A stretch of DNA of 64,000 nucleotides from an uncultured Muribaculum sp. (GTDB taxonomy: Bacteria > Bacteroidota > Bacteroidia > Bacteroidales > Muribaculaceae), in assembly GCA_910578785.1 (NCBI GenBank), contig CAJTSJ010000009.1, positions 23,214 to 87,213 of the forward strand, given 5' to 3'. Positions 51,039 through 60,771 of this stretch are shown in pieces (within the stretch, counting starts at the first letter, position 1; each line of letters begins with the position of its first letter). Below the pieces are notes generated by a model. That model saw only the letters and a list, made by a program, of their open reading frames with translations, did not search any database and had not been told where the DNA came from. The translations under genes and the position numbers were made by a program.

Positions 51039-51623
51039 ATGATAGAATATATTAAAGGAAACATAACTGAAAACAATCCGGCTTACGTCGTTGTCGAAGC
51101 TTCGGGAGTTGGCTATCTGCTAAATATCTCATTGCCTACATATACGGCTCTCGAATCGGTCAGCGGTGTGGTAAAGCTTCTGGTGCATGAAGTCATCCGC
51201 GAGGATGCCCACACTCTGTTCGGATTTATAGACGAGCGCGAACGAAACATTTTCAGGCTTCTGATAGGTGTGTCGGGAGTCGGATCCAACACCGCGCGTG
51301 TGATTTTATCTTCGATTCCGGCACCTGAGCTTGAGCAGGTGATTGTCTCCGGCGACCATGCAAGGCTGAAGAATGTCAAAGGTATAGGAATAAAAACGGC
51401 CCAACGCATCATTGTTGACCTTAAGGATAAAATAAAACCGCAGGATGATGCGTTAATAATTAAGCCGTCGTTCTCATCCGATGTGTTTGACGAGGCTCTC
51501 GCCGCGTTGGTGATGCTGGGCTTCCCGCGTCCTCAGTCGCAGAAGGTTCTTAAAAAGCTTTTTGAAGCCGAACCGGATCTTAAGGTGGAGACAGCGATAA
51601 AGCGGGCGTTGACCATGCTCTGA
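51039..51623 (+). CDS. ruvA: Holliday junction DNA helicase subunit RuvA
   Basis: A 194-residue DNA-binding protein with an OB-fold (1-62), helix-hairpin-helix motifs (LLIGVSGVGSNTARVILS; LKNVKGIGIKTAQRIIVDLK) and the small RuvB-binding C-terminal domain (EALAALVMLGFPRPQ). It directs RuvB-driven branch migration. It lies directly upstream of sprA, an arrangement I recall from other Bacteroidetes. Confidence 0.95.
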   Translation: MIEYIKGNITENNPAYVVVEASGVGYLLNISLPTYTALESVSGVVKLLVHEVIREDAHTLFGFIDERERNIFRLLIGVSGVGSNTARVILSSIPAPELEQVIVSGDHARLKNVKGIGIKTAQRIIVDLKDKIKPQDDALIIKPSFSSDVFDEALAALVMLGFPRPQSQKVLKKLFEAEPDLKVETAIKRALTML

Positions 51624-51678
51624 CAGGATGTCGGAAGGGTGACGAAGGCGACCTAACTCAGTGGGAATCCACTTTGCA

Positions 51679-54600
51679 ATGGATAGATTTAGGCGCATCA
51701 GATATATAGTATTTTGGGCTTTTGTCGGAATCGCTTTGGCGGTGGTGTCGACAAACGCCTTTTTTGTCCGTGCCCAATATCTCGACCCAACCATTATGCC
51801 TCCTCCTCCGCCTTCGAAAGACGTGCCGGCCATCGGCATGCCGTCGGTGGACTCTACTGGACTGCCGGAACTGACCCCTACGATTCCGCCTACCTACGAA
51901 GCTTTGGCGCAGAGCGAATTGGCCGCGGACCTCGCTACGCCTTCCAATGTCCGGACCGAGGTCGAGTATGACTATGAGAGCGGGTGCTACATCGTCAGGA
52001 CCAAAGTCGGCGACTATGAGGTGGCAACCCCATTCATGCTTACCCCCGAGCAGTACAACAATATGGAACTGCGCCGCTCTATGCAGTCCTACTTCAACCG
52101 GCGCAACTCCGAATTGGTGGCCGGAGTGAAAGATAAACAGCCTTTTGACGTGCTCGACATGAATTTCGCCATCGGACCGCTCGAAAAGATATTCGGTCCC
52201 GGCGGAGTGCAGCTTCAGACTCAAGGCTCGGTTCAGGTTCAGGCAGGGGTAAAGAGCAACAAGACCGACAATCCCGCCGTGGCTCTTCAGGCGCGCCGAA
52301 AGACATTTTTTGACTTTGACCAGAAGATTCAGGCCACTGTCAACGCATCGGTCGGCAACCGCATGAAGTTTGCGATGACTTACAATACGGACGCGACGTT
52401 TGACTTCGACTCGAAGAATATCAAGCTGGCCTACGAGGGTGAAGAGGATGACATCGTGAAGAGCATCGAGGCCGGTAACGTCAGCATGACCACCGGGTCG
52501 TCGCTCATAAGGGGGAGCACGGCATTGTTCGGTATCAAGACTCAGCTGCAGTTCGGCAAGCTGACGGCCACCGCGCTCGTGTCGCAGCAGAACAGCCAGT
52601 CGCAGTCAGTCAACACCCGTGGCGGTGTGCAGACAACGCAGTTTACTATAAATGCCGACGAGTATGACCAGAACCGCCACTATTTCCTTGGACATTTTTT
52701 CCGCGACAATTACGATAGTTTCGCTTCGAAGCTCCCCTATGTGTCGTCAGGGGTGCAGATTACCCGAATAGAGGTGTGGGTTACCAACAAGAGCGGTAAT
52801 TACAACCAGTCGAGAAATATTGCGGCTTTCATGGACCTTGGCGAAAACAAGGTACTTGCCAATGACTACTGGATTCCGGATCCGGCCATCAGCAATACGT
52901 CAAACGCTTCCAACAATCTGCTTTCCGTGATTAAGACACAGTATCCGGAAGCCCGAAATATCAACGCCATCACTCAGGTGCTTGAGCCTTTGCAGGCATA
53001 CGGCATCGAGGGCGGACGTGACTATGAGAAGGTGGAGAGCGCCCGTCTGCTGCAGCCTTCGGAATATATACTTAACCCGACACTGGGCTACATATCGATC
53101 AAGTCGGCCCTGAATTCCGACGAGGTTCTTGCTGTGGCCTATGAGTACACTTACCACGGACAGGTGTTTCAGGTGGGTGAATTTTCATCTGACATAACGA
53201 CTACCGAACAGTCGCTATATGTTAAGATGCTTAAAAGCACTACGGTGGCACCACGTCTGCCGGTGTGGAAGCTTATGATGAAGAATGTCTATTCATTGGG
53301 AGCATATCAGGTCCAGAAATCCAACTTCAAGTTCAATATCAAGTATCTGAGCGATACCACCGGAACGAAAATCAACTATCTGCCGGTGCCGGGGTTAAGC
53401 GACAAACCGTTGCTCCAGGTGATGAACCTTGACCGCATAGACTCTAATGAATCGTCCAATCCCGACGGATTTTTCGATTTTATAGAAGGGTATACTATAC
53501 TATCCTCGACCGGTAAGGTGATTTTCCCTGTGGTCGAGCCGTTCGGCGCGCATCTTGCATCGAAGATTGACAATCCGGTTCTGGCCAAACAGTACGTCTA
53601 CCAGGAACTGTATGACTCGACTATCGTTGTGGCCCGTCAGTTTGCCGACAAAAACAAGTTTATACTTTCCGGCGAATATCAGGCATCGAGCGGCGCACAG
53701 ATACGCCTTAATGCCATGAATGTGCCCCGAGGGTCGGTAGTGGTCATGGCCGGCGGTGTCCGTCTCATCGAAAACAGCGACTACACCGTAGACTATTCTA
53801 TGGGCGTGGTCACCATAACCAACCAGAGCATCATAGATTCCGGTCAGAGCATCTCCGTGACGCTCGAAAACCAGTCGATGTTCAGCACTCAGCGCAAGAC
53901 ACTGCTCGGACTTGACCTGAACTATCAGTTCAATAAGGATTTCAATATCGGTGGTACGATAATGCATTTTTCCGAGAAGGCGCTTACTGAGAAGGTCAAC
54001 ATCGGCGACGAGGTGATAAACAACACCATGTGGGGGCTGAATATGTCGTACCGCAATCAGTTCATGTGGCTAACCAACCTGCTCAACAAGATTCCGACGG
54101 TCAATGCCTCGCAGCCTTCGTCGATTAGCGTGCAGGCCGAATTTGCCCAGCTGGTGCCGCATCATCAGCGCCGGGGGTCGTCGAGCGGAAGTTCCTATGT
54201 CGACGACTTCGAGTCGACACAGACCGGAATAGACCTTCGGTCGCCTTACTCCTGGACTCTTGCGTCGACTCCGTACGAAGGAGGTAACAATGCCCTTTTC
54301 CCGGAGGCGCAGCTTTCAAACAATGTAGACTACGGCAAGAATCGCGCCTTGCTGTCGTGGTATTATATCGACCGACTGTTCACGCAACGCAATTCGTCGC
54401 TCTGCCCGGGATATCTGAGTTCCGACCTAAAGCAGCAGTCTAATCCTTATGTGCGCGAAATCACATCGTCGGAGATATTCCCCAACCGAGAACTTGCTTA
54501 CGGCGAATCTGACTTGATTCAGACTCTGAATTTGTCGTTCTATCCTACGGAGCGTGGCCCTTACAATCTGGATGCCACCGATATAGACGATTCAGGCCGT

Positions 54601-57600
54601 CTGCTCAATCCCGAAAAGCGCTGGGGCGGTATCATGAGAAAAATCGACAATACAAACTTCGAACAGTCCAATATCGAGTATGTCCAGTTCTGGCTCCTGA
54701 ATCCGTTCCTCGACCCTGACAATCCAAATCTGGAGGGCGGCGACCTCTATCTCAATTTCGGTGAAATCAGCGAAGACATACTTAAGGATGGTCTTAAGTC
54801 GTATGAAAACGGAATCCCGTATGACGGCAATGACGCTTACCTTCAGGAGACAGTGTGGGGTAAGGTGTCGTCGCAGAACTCGCTGACTTATGCCTTCGAC
54901 AATAACAGCGGTTCGCGTCTGGTGCAGGATGTCGGCCTTGACGGTCTGAAGAACGACGAGGAGTTTACTTTCTCATCCTATTCCGACTATCTGGACCAGC
55001 TCAAACGCAAGCTGTCGCCATCGGCTATAGACGAAATGCAGCGCGATCAGTTCTCTCCGTTCAATGATCCTGCTGGCGACAATTACCATTTCTACCGTGG
55101 GCGTGATTATGACGAGGAACGTCTGTCGATACTTGAGCGCTACAAGCATTACAACGGAGTGGAGGGCAACTCGCTCTCACCCGACGATGCTCCCGATCCG
55201 CTGTACCAGTCGTCAAAGACAGGTCCGGATGTCGAGGATATAAATCAGGACAACACTTTGAATGAATACGAAAGATATTATCAGTATAAAGTGTCGATAC
55301 GCCCCGAAGACCTTGTGGTCGGACGCAATTACGTGACCGACAAGCAGGTGTCGATTGTGCCCACGCGCGATGGAGGCCGTCAGGAAGTCGAGTGGTACCA
55401 GTTTAAGATTCCCTTGAGCGACTACGAACGCAAGGTCGGCTCGATATCAGATTTTTCAACTATACGGTTTGCCCGAATGTTTATGACAGGATTCAAGAAG
55501 GTGACGCATCTGCGTTTTGCCACGCTCGAACTTGTGCGCGGCGAATGGCGTCCCTACGAATTCAATCTTAACAACCGTGGCGACGAGCCTGCCGAAGGCG
55601 AGCTTGACATATCGGTGGTCAATATCGAAGAGAATGCCGGACGTGAACCGGTCAACTATGTTTTGCCTCCCGGCGTAAGCCGAATCACCGATCCCGGACA
55701 GTCGCAGATTACCCAGCTCAACGAGCAGTCCATGTCGCTTAAGGTCGTTGACCTGGATGCCGGCGATGCGCGTGGCGTGTACCGCAACACTACTTTGGAT
55801 TTGCGTAACTACAAGCGCCTTCAGATGTGGGTTCATGCCGAAAGTCTGATTGACGACCTGACCAATCTGCGTTCAGGCGAACTTTCGCTCTTTATCCGTC
55901 TTGGTTCCGACATCAAGAACAACTATTATGAATATGAGATACCGTTGACCCTGACTCCCCACGGCGAGTACGACCGCGAATCGCAACAGGCCCGTTATCA
56001 GGTGTGGCCGGAGGCTAATCGTTTGGATTTCAGTCTTCAGAATTTTGTTTCACTCAAGAAGGAACGTAACATTGCGCGTCACCAGCAGGGTAGCGGAGTC
56101 AGCTTTACCACAGTATTTACCGGACGCGACCCGGAAAATGAGCAGAACCGGATGATGGTACTCGGCAATCCGTCGCTGAGCGATGTGCGTGTGATGCTTA
56201 TCGGAGTACGAAACAATGCAAGCACCAAGCGCGACGGTATAATCTGGGTGAATGAACTTAAGGTGACCGACTTCGACGAGAGCGGCGGATGGGCGGCCAA
56301 GGCCAATGTCAATCTGAACATGTCGGATGTAGCCACACTTAACTTCGGCGGCCACATAGAGACTGCCGGATTCGGCGGAGTTGACCAAGCTTTGAACAAC
56401 CGTCGTATGGACGATTATAAGCAGTTCAATTTTGCCATACAGGCCGATCTGGGCCGGTTGATTCCGGAAAAGGCCAAACTGCGCGCTCCGATCTACTATT
56501 CATATTCCACCGAGACAACCACTCCGAAATATAATCCGCTGGATCAGGACGTGTTGCTTAAGGATGCCCTTGATGCCACGGCCGACAAGCAGGAGCGCGA
56601 TTCGATAATGAACTACTCGGTAGAGCGCACTACGGTCAAGAGTTTCAGTATATCGGGGCTTAGGTTCAATATACAGAGTGAGAATCCGATGCCTTGGGAT
56701 CCGGCAAACTTTACATTCAACTTCTCGTTCAACAAGCGTCATAAGAACGACCCTAACACCGAGTATGAGAACACCAATGACTATCGAGGTTCGTTCCAAT
56801 ACTCATGGTCGCCTTATGTGAAGGGCGTTAAGCCGTTCGGCTGGTGGAAGAACAAGTCGAAGCACACTAAGTTCCTGCGTGAGTGGGAATTCAACTATCT
56901 CCCTTCCAATGTATCGTTCCTGACCACCATGTCGCGCTATTATTATGAGCAACAGACCAGAAGCGAAGTCGACCAGATGTTCCAGCTCCCCGTGTCGGTG
57001 TCGAAGAATTTCCTCTGGGACCGTCAGCTCAACGTGTCATGGAATCTTACGAAGTCGCTCACCCTGTCGTTTATGTCCAATACGTCGGCACGCATCGAGG
57101 AGCCTATAGGCGCAGTCAACAAACGTCTGTTCCCCGATGAATACAAAGCCTGGAAGGACACGGTGATGCAGAGCATTCTACATCTGGGTACGCCATGGTC
57201 TTACAATCAGAATTTTGTGGCTACTTACCGCGCTCCTTTCAACCAGATTCCGGTGCTTGACTTCATGTCGGGAAACCTAAGCTATAATGCCACTTACCAG
57301 TGGGACCGCGGGGCCGAGATGGAGGATGTCAGAATCGGCAACACGATCCGCAACCAGGCTTCATGGAACATGGACGGCCGAATTAACTTTGAAAGTCTCT
57401 ACAATAAGTCGAACTATCTGAAAAAGATAAACCAGCGTTTCGGCAATTCGAGACGAAACACCGCTCCGCGCAAAGCAAAGAAATTTGAGCGTACGTTCAA
57501 GCTGTTGGCCGATACTACATTGATGATAAAGCACAACCTGCGCAACCAGAAAGTAAAGGTTACGGCCACTACGGCCGACGGTAAGCCGGTGGCGATAAAG

Positions 57601-59130
57601 ATGAGGGTAAAGGACCCGAACACGGTTGAGATTCTTAACCGAGGAACCGACAATCTGAAATTCGTCATAACGGAAATTCTGAAGGAGGACAAGTCGGTGT
57701 GGAAAGAAATAGGAGAACATGCCACGCGGTTTGCCATGTTGTTGCGCGGTGTCAACGTCCGCTATAGAACGTCGCATTCACTTTCCGTGCCGTTGTTTTC
57801 ACCCAACATCGGCGACGCGTTCGGACAGACACGCAGTTACGGCCCGTTGGCTCCCGGACTTGACTTTGCTTTCGGTTTTGTCGACGAAAGTTATGTCACA
57901 AAAGCCAAGGAGCGTGGATGGCTGATTCTCGACGAATCCCAGACTTCTCCGGCCATCTGGTCGCGTACCAACGAGGTCAATATCGAACTAGATCTTGAGC
58001 CTGTACGGGGCTTGAAGATAAAGCTGACCAACAACCGTACGGACAACCGCTCGAGCCAGGTTCAGTTCATGTATGACAATATGCCCACTACGCTTTCCGG
58101 AAGCTATACGAAGACCCACATTGCGCTGCGCACGGCCATGCGCACGTCGAAGGCGGAGACCGGCTATCAGAGCGATGCCTTTGACCGGTTTATCGCCAAC
58201 ATACCTGTCGTGGCATCGCGAATCGAGGCGCAGTATGCCGGCATGAAATATCCTACCACCGGATTCATGAAAGACAATGTAAATGCCGGTCACTCGTTCG
58301 ACCCCAAGGTGTGCGGAGTCAACACTGCGGGAAGCGACGTATTGATTCCTGCATTCCTTGCCGCATACAGCGGGATGGATGCCGGGAAGATATATCTCAC
58401 CCCGTTCCCGTCGCTGCTTGACGTGTTGCCTAATTGGCGAGTAACATACGACGGACTGACCCGAATCGGAGCCATAGGCAATTACTTTAAAAATGTGACT
58501 CTGTCGCATGCTTATCAGTGTACATACACTGTAGGGTCATACTCGTCATACCTGAACTGGATATCAGTGGACGGCGACAGAGGTTTTGTTCAGAATGAAC
58601 TGACCGGCGAGCCGATGCCGTCGTCGCCCTACAATATCTCATCGGTGTCGATAAACGAGAAGTTTGCTCCGCTGTTCGGCGTTTCGGTCACTTTGAAGAA
58701 TGACCTGAAGATTAATGCCGAGTATCGTGACGGACGGACATTGACCTTGAACGCAGGAGCAGGTCAGGTGGTCGAGGCACAGACCAAGAATATCACCGTA
58801 GGTCTCGGCTACAAGATTGTCGGGTTCAATACGGTTCTGAAGATGCGTGGTTCAGGCAAGGGCATAAGCAATGACCTGACCGTCAATGCCGACTTCTCTT
58901 ACCAACAGAATCAGGCCCTAATCAGAAGAATCGAAAGCAACTATACACAGGCCACTTCCGGCTCGCGCACAATAAGCTTCAATGTCTCGGCCAATTATGT
59001 TATGAGCAAGCGCGTGACCATATCCGCATTCTTTGACCATCAGGTCAATACTCCGCTAATTTCGGCCAATGCCTATCCCACGAGCAACAGTGCCTACGGC
59101 ATAACGTTCAATCTGTCGCTTGCAAGATAA
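51679..59130 (+). CDS. sprA: SprA/Sov, outer-membrane translocon of the type IX secretion system
   Basis: About 2,483 residues from the ATG at 51679; a GTG at 51661 adds six residues. It has a signal-anchor-like N-terminus, a proline-rich segment (MPPPPPS), repeated domain blocks with FDVLDMNFAIGPLEKIFGPGGV and KTFFDFDQKIQ, and a giant beta-barrel. SprA forms the 36-strand pore through which T9SS substrates cross the outer membrane. No other T9SS genes lie in the window. Length agrees with SprA (about 2,400 residues); no frameshift over 7.4 kb. Confidence 0.95.
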   Translation: MDRFRRIRYIVFWAFVGIALAVVSTNAFFVRAQYLDPTIMPPPPPSKDVPAIGMPSVDSTGLPELTPTIPPTYEALAQSELAADLATPSNVRTEVEYDYESGCYIVRTKVGDYEVATPFMLTPEQYNNMELRRSMQSYFNRRNSELVAGVKDKQPFDVLDMNFAIGPLEKIFGPGGVQLQTQGSVQVQAGVKSNKTDNPAVALQARRKTFFDFDQKIQATVNASVGNRMKFAMTYNTDATFDFDSKNIKLAYEGEEDDIVKSIEAGNVSMTTGSSLIRGSTALFGIKTQLQFGKLTATALVSQQNSQSQSVNTRGGVQTTQFTINADEYDQNRHYFLGHFFRDNYDSFASKLPYVSSGVQITRIEVWVTNKSGNYNQSRNIAAFMDLGENKVLANDYWIPDPAISNTSNASNNLLSVIKTQYPEARNINAITQVLEPLQAYGIEGGRDYEKVESARLLQPSEYILNPTLGYISIKSALNSDEVLAVAYEYTYHGQVFQVGEFSSDITTTEQSLYVKMLKSTTVAPRLPVWKLMMKNVYSLGAYQVQKSNFKFNIKYLSDTTGTKINYLPVPGLSDKPLLQVMNLDRIDSNESSNPDGFFDFIEGYTILSSTGKVIFPVVEPFGAHLASKIDNPVLAKQYVYQELYDSTIVVARQFADKNKFILSGEYQASSGAQIRLNAMNVPRGSVVVMAGGVRLIENSDYTVDYSMGVVTITNQSIIDSGQSISVTLENQSMFSTQRKTLLGLDLNYQFNKDFNIGGTIMHFSEKALTEKVNIGDEVINNTMWGLNMSYRNQFMWLTNLLNKIPTVNASQPSSISVQAEFAQLVPHHQRRGSSSGSSYVDDFESTQTGIDLRSPYSWTLASTPYEGGNNALFPEAQLSNNVDYGKNRALLSWYYIDRLFTQRNSSLCPGYLSSDLKQQSNPYVREITSSEIFPNRELAYGESDLIQTLNLSFYPTERGPYNLDATDIDDSGRLLNPEKRWGGIMRKIDNTNFEQSNIEYVQFWLLNPFLDPDNPNLEGGDLYLNFGEISEDILKDGLKSYENGIPYDGNDAYLQETVWGKVSSQNSLTYAFDNNSGSRLVQDVGLDGLKNDEEFTFSSYSDYLDQLKRKLSPSAIDEMQRDQFSPFNDPAGDNYHFYRGRDYDEERLSILERYKHYNGVEGNSLSPDDAPDPLYQSSKTGPDVEDINQDNTLNEYERYYQYKVSIRPEDLVVGRNYVTDKQVSIVPTRDGGRQEVEWYQFKIPLSDYERKVGSISDFSTIRFARMFMTGFKKVTHLRFATLELVRGEWRPYEFNLNNRGDEPAEGELDISVVNIEENAGREPVNYVLPPGVSRITDPGQSQITQLNEQSMSLKVVDLDAGDARGVYRNTTLDLRNYKRLQMWVHAESLIDDLTNLRSGELSLFIRLGSDIKNNYYEYEIPLTLTPHGEYDRESQQARYQVWPEANRLDFSLQNFVSLKKERNIARHQQGSGVSFTTVFTGRDPENEQNRMMVLGNPSLSDVRVMLIGVRNNASTKRDGIIWVNELKVTDFDESGGWAAKANVNLNMSDVATLNFGGHIETAGFGGVDQALNNRRMDDYKQFNFAIQADLGRLIPEKAKLRAPIYYSYSTETTTPKYNPLDQDVLLKDALDATADKQERDSIMNYSVERTTVKSFSISGLRFNIQSENPMPWDPANFTFNFSFNKRHKNDPNTEYENTNDYRGSFQYSWSPYVKGVKPFGWWKNKSKHTKFLREWEFNYLPSNVSFLTTMSRYYYEQQTRSEVDQMFQLPVSVSKNFLWDRQLNVSWNLTKSLTLSFMSNTSARIEEPIGAVNKRLFPDEYKAWKDTVMQSILHLGTPWSYNQNFVATYRAPFNQIPVLDFMSGNLSYNATYQWDRGAEMEDVRIGNTIRNQASWNMDGRINFESLYNKSNYLKKINQRFGNSRRNTAPRKAKKFERTFKLLADTTLMIKHNLRNQKVKVTATTADGKPVAIKMRVKDPNTVEILNRGTDNLKFVITEILKEDKSVWKEIGEHATRFAMLLRGVNVRYRTSHSLSVPLFSPNIGDAFGQTRSYGPLAPGLDFAFGFVDESYVTKAKERGWLILDESQTSPAIWSRTNEVNIELDLEPVRGLKIKLTNNRTDNRSSQVQFMYDNMPTTLSGSYTKTHIALRTAMRTSKAETGYQSDAFDRFIANIPVVASRIEAQYAGMKYPTTGFMKDNVNAGHSFDPKVCGVNTAGSDVLIPAFLAAYSGMDAGKIYLTPFPSLLDVLPNWRVTYDGLTRIGAIGNYFKNVTLSHAYQCTYTVGSYSSYLNWISVDGDRGFVQNELTGEPMPSSPYNISSVSINEKFAPLFGVSVTLKNDLKINAEYRDGRTLTLNAGAGQVVEAQTKNITVGLGYKIVGFNTVLKMRGSGKGISNDLTVNADFSYQQNQALIRRIESNYTQATSGSRTISFNVSANYVMSKRVTISAFFDHQVNTPLISANAYPTSNSAYGITFNLSLAR

Positions 59131-59147
59131 TATTTGCGTCACTCCCG

Positions 59148-59179
59148 TTTGTGTGGATTGCATATTTTGGTTAACTTTG
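59148..59179 (+). promoter_or_regulatory. Promoter of the aldo/keto reductase gene, -7 box 7 bases before the ATG
   Basis: TTTG (59148-59151), a 20-base spacer and TAACTTTG (59172-59179) match the consensus fully. The ATG is at 59187, so the transcript likely starts at or within a few bases of the start codon. Confidence 0.75.
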
Positions 59180-59186
59180 AATTATT

Positions 59187-60188
59187 ATGATTGACCCTTT
59201 ATATGCAGCGGCTCCGGACCGCTACGATTCCGGAATGAAATATGCTCGATGCGGCAGAAGCGGAATCCTTTTGCCCCGCATATCGCTGGGACTGTGGCAC
59301 AACTTCGGCGATGTTAATCAGTTGGCGACCTGTCGCGACATACTCCATTTCGCATTTGACCATGGAGTTGTTGCATTTGACCTTGCCAATAATTACGGAC
59401 CGTCATACGGCTCGGCTGAAGAGACGTTCGGTCAGATATTCAGAAAATCCTTCAGGCCGTACCGCGACGAGATGTTTGTGGCCACTAAGGCTGGCTACGA
59501 CATGTGGCCCGGCCCATACGGCAACTGGGGTTCGCGTAAGTATCTGGTGTCGTCGCTCGACCAGAGCCTGTCGAGAATGTCGCTTGACTACGTCGACGTG
59601 TTCTACAGTCACCGTTATGATCCTGAGACTCCATTGGAAGAGACCCTGCAGGCGCTTGTCGACATAGTGCGTCAGGGCAAAGCCCTTTATGTAGGAATAT
59701 CCCGGTGGCCTAAGGATGCCGCCGAGTTCGGCTATCGCTATCTGAAGTCCCGCGACGTGCCGTGCCTTGTGTTTCAGGACCGGCTCAATATCTTCGACCG
59801 CAATGTCGAGGCGTCGGGAGTTCTCCGACAGGCCTATGACAGTGGCGTAGGGTTTGTGGCATTTTCGCCTTTGGCGCAAGGTCTGCTGACCAACAGATAT
59901 CTCAACGGCATACCGGAAGGCTCGCGTGCGTCGATAGGGAAGTTTCTGAAGGCCGAAGCCATCACCGGCGAGTTGGTGGATAAAATTAGGGGTCTTAATG
60001 AAATAGCCTCTGGCCGTGGACAGACGTTGGCGCAGATGGCGTTGTCGTGGGTTCTTCATCATAAGGAGGTGACCTCCGTTATCGTAGGAAGCAGTTCTGT
60101 CGGTCAGCTGGCCGACTCTATAAAGTGTCTTGACAATCTTGAATTCTCGGAATTGGAACTTAACGAGATAGAAAATGTAATAAAGTAA
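59187..60188 (+). CDS. Aldo/keto reductase (YghZ/Gpr-like)
   Basis: A 333-residue TIM-barrel NADPH-dependent reductase. The catalytic tetrad is visible: Asp65 and Tyr70 (AFDLANNYGP), Lys101 (VATKAGYD) and His142 (FYSHRYDP). It resembles E. coli YghZ, an L-glyceraldehyde-3-phosphate reductase. The gene is monocistronic and its stop codon lies in the arm of a bidirectional terminator. Confidence 0.92.
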   Translation: MIDPLYAAAPDRYDSGMKYARCGRSGILLPRISLGLWHNFGDVNQLATCRDILHFAFDHGVVAFDLANNYGPSYGSAEETFGQIFRKSFRPYRDEMFVATKAGYDMWPGPYGNWGSRKYLVSSLDQSLSRMSLDYVDVFYSHRYDPETPLEETLQALVDIVRQGKALYVGISRWPKDAAEFGYRYLKSRDVPCLVFQDRLNIFDRNVEASGVLRQAYDSGVGFVAFSPLAQGLLTNRYLNGIPEGSRASIGKFLKAEAITGELVDKIRGLNEIASGRGQTLAQMALSWVLHHKEVTSVIVGSSSVGQLADSIKCLDNLEFSELELNEIENVIK

Positions 60189-60205
60189 CCCGTGAGGGTT
60201 ACTTT
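60182..60205. terminator. Bidirectional hairpin containing both stop codons
   Basis: AAAGTAACCC (60182-60191), loop GTGA, GGGTTACTTT (60196-60205), with TTA/T-rich flanks. The TAA of the reductase gene (60186-60188) and the TAA of the minus-strand membrane protein gene (60199-60201) are symmetric parts of the two arms. Confidence 0.85.
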
Positions 60206-60744
60206 ATTACATAAAATCCGAACAGACCTTTCTGCTGATGGTATGTCCTGACAGAACCTGTACGGATTCTGGAATACGCTTTTGCATTGACAGGCATTTT
60301 CTTGACGTGGTCGCCTTCAAATTCGACTACGATGTAGTAGTTATAGTAACGTTCGCCGGTAGGAACCATGCGTCCGCGTCCTACGCGTCGGTAGCGTCGT
60401 TGTTCGGTGGCGATTTTTTCGATTACCGTCCCTTTGATTTCATGTTCCGTTCGGGCATCGGCTAACCAGTAGTTGATCCCGAGCAAGGTGAAATAGGCCA
60501 ATGTGCCCGCCATTATGAGCGAGCACATTGAATTTAGCCAGTAATTGTCGATTGTTGTTATTTTACGGCTTACAGGTAGAAGCAACGGCATTATGAATAC
60601 AGCCAGAAATATGGCGCTCGCCACTGGAATCCACCATTTGACCAGTGTCCTTTCGAACAACACGTATCCCCATACGGCCAAAAACAGGCAGATGACGGGA
60701 ATGACTATCCTTACAAAATATGTAAAGCCGTTTTTTATATTCAT
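60199..60744 (-). CDS. Membrane protein of unknown function
   Basis: A 181-residue protein with three predicted TM helices (about 10-28, 36-57, 68-90) and a soluble C-terminal domain (EHEIKGTVIEKI, YYNYYIVVEFEGDHVKKM, GLFGFYVIK) that is probably beta-rich. No family recognised. It follows the exuT-like gene by 27 bases and may share its transcript. Confidence 0.7.
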   Translation of the reverse strand: MNIKNGFTYFVRIVIPVICLFLAVWGYVLFERTLVKWWIPVASAIFLAVFIMPLLLPVSRKITTIDNYWLNSMCSLIMAGTLAYFTLLGINYWLADARTEHEIKGTVIEKIATEQRRYRRVGRGRMVPTGERYYNYYIVVEFEGDHVKKMPVNAKAYSRIRTGSVRTYHQQKGLFGFYVIK

Positions 60745-60771
60745 GTCTAAATATAGTTAAGCCGTTCACTC

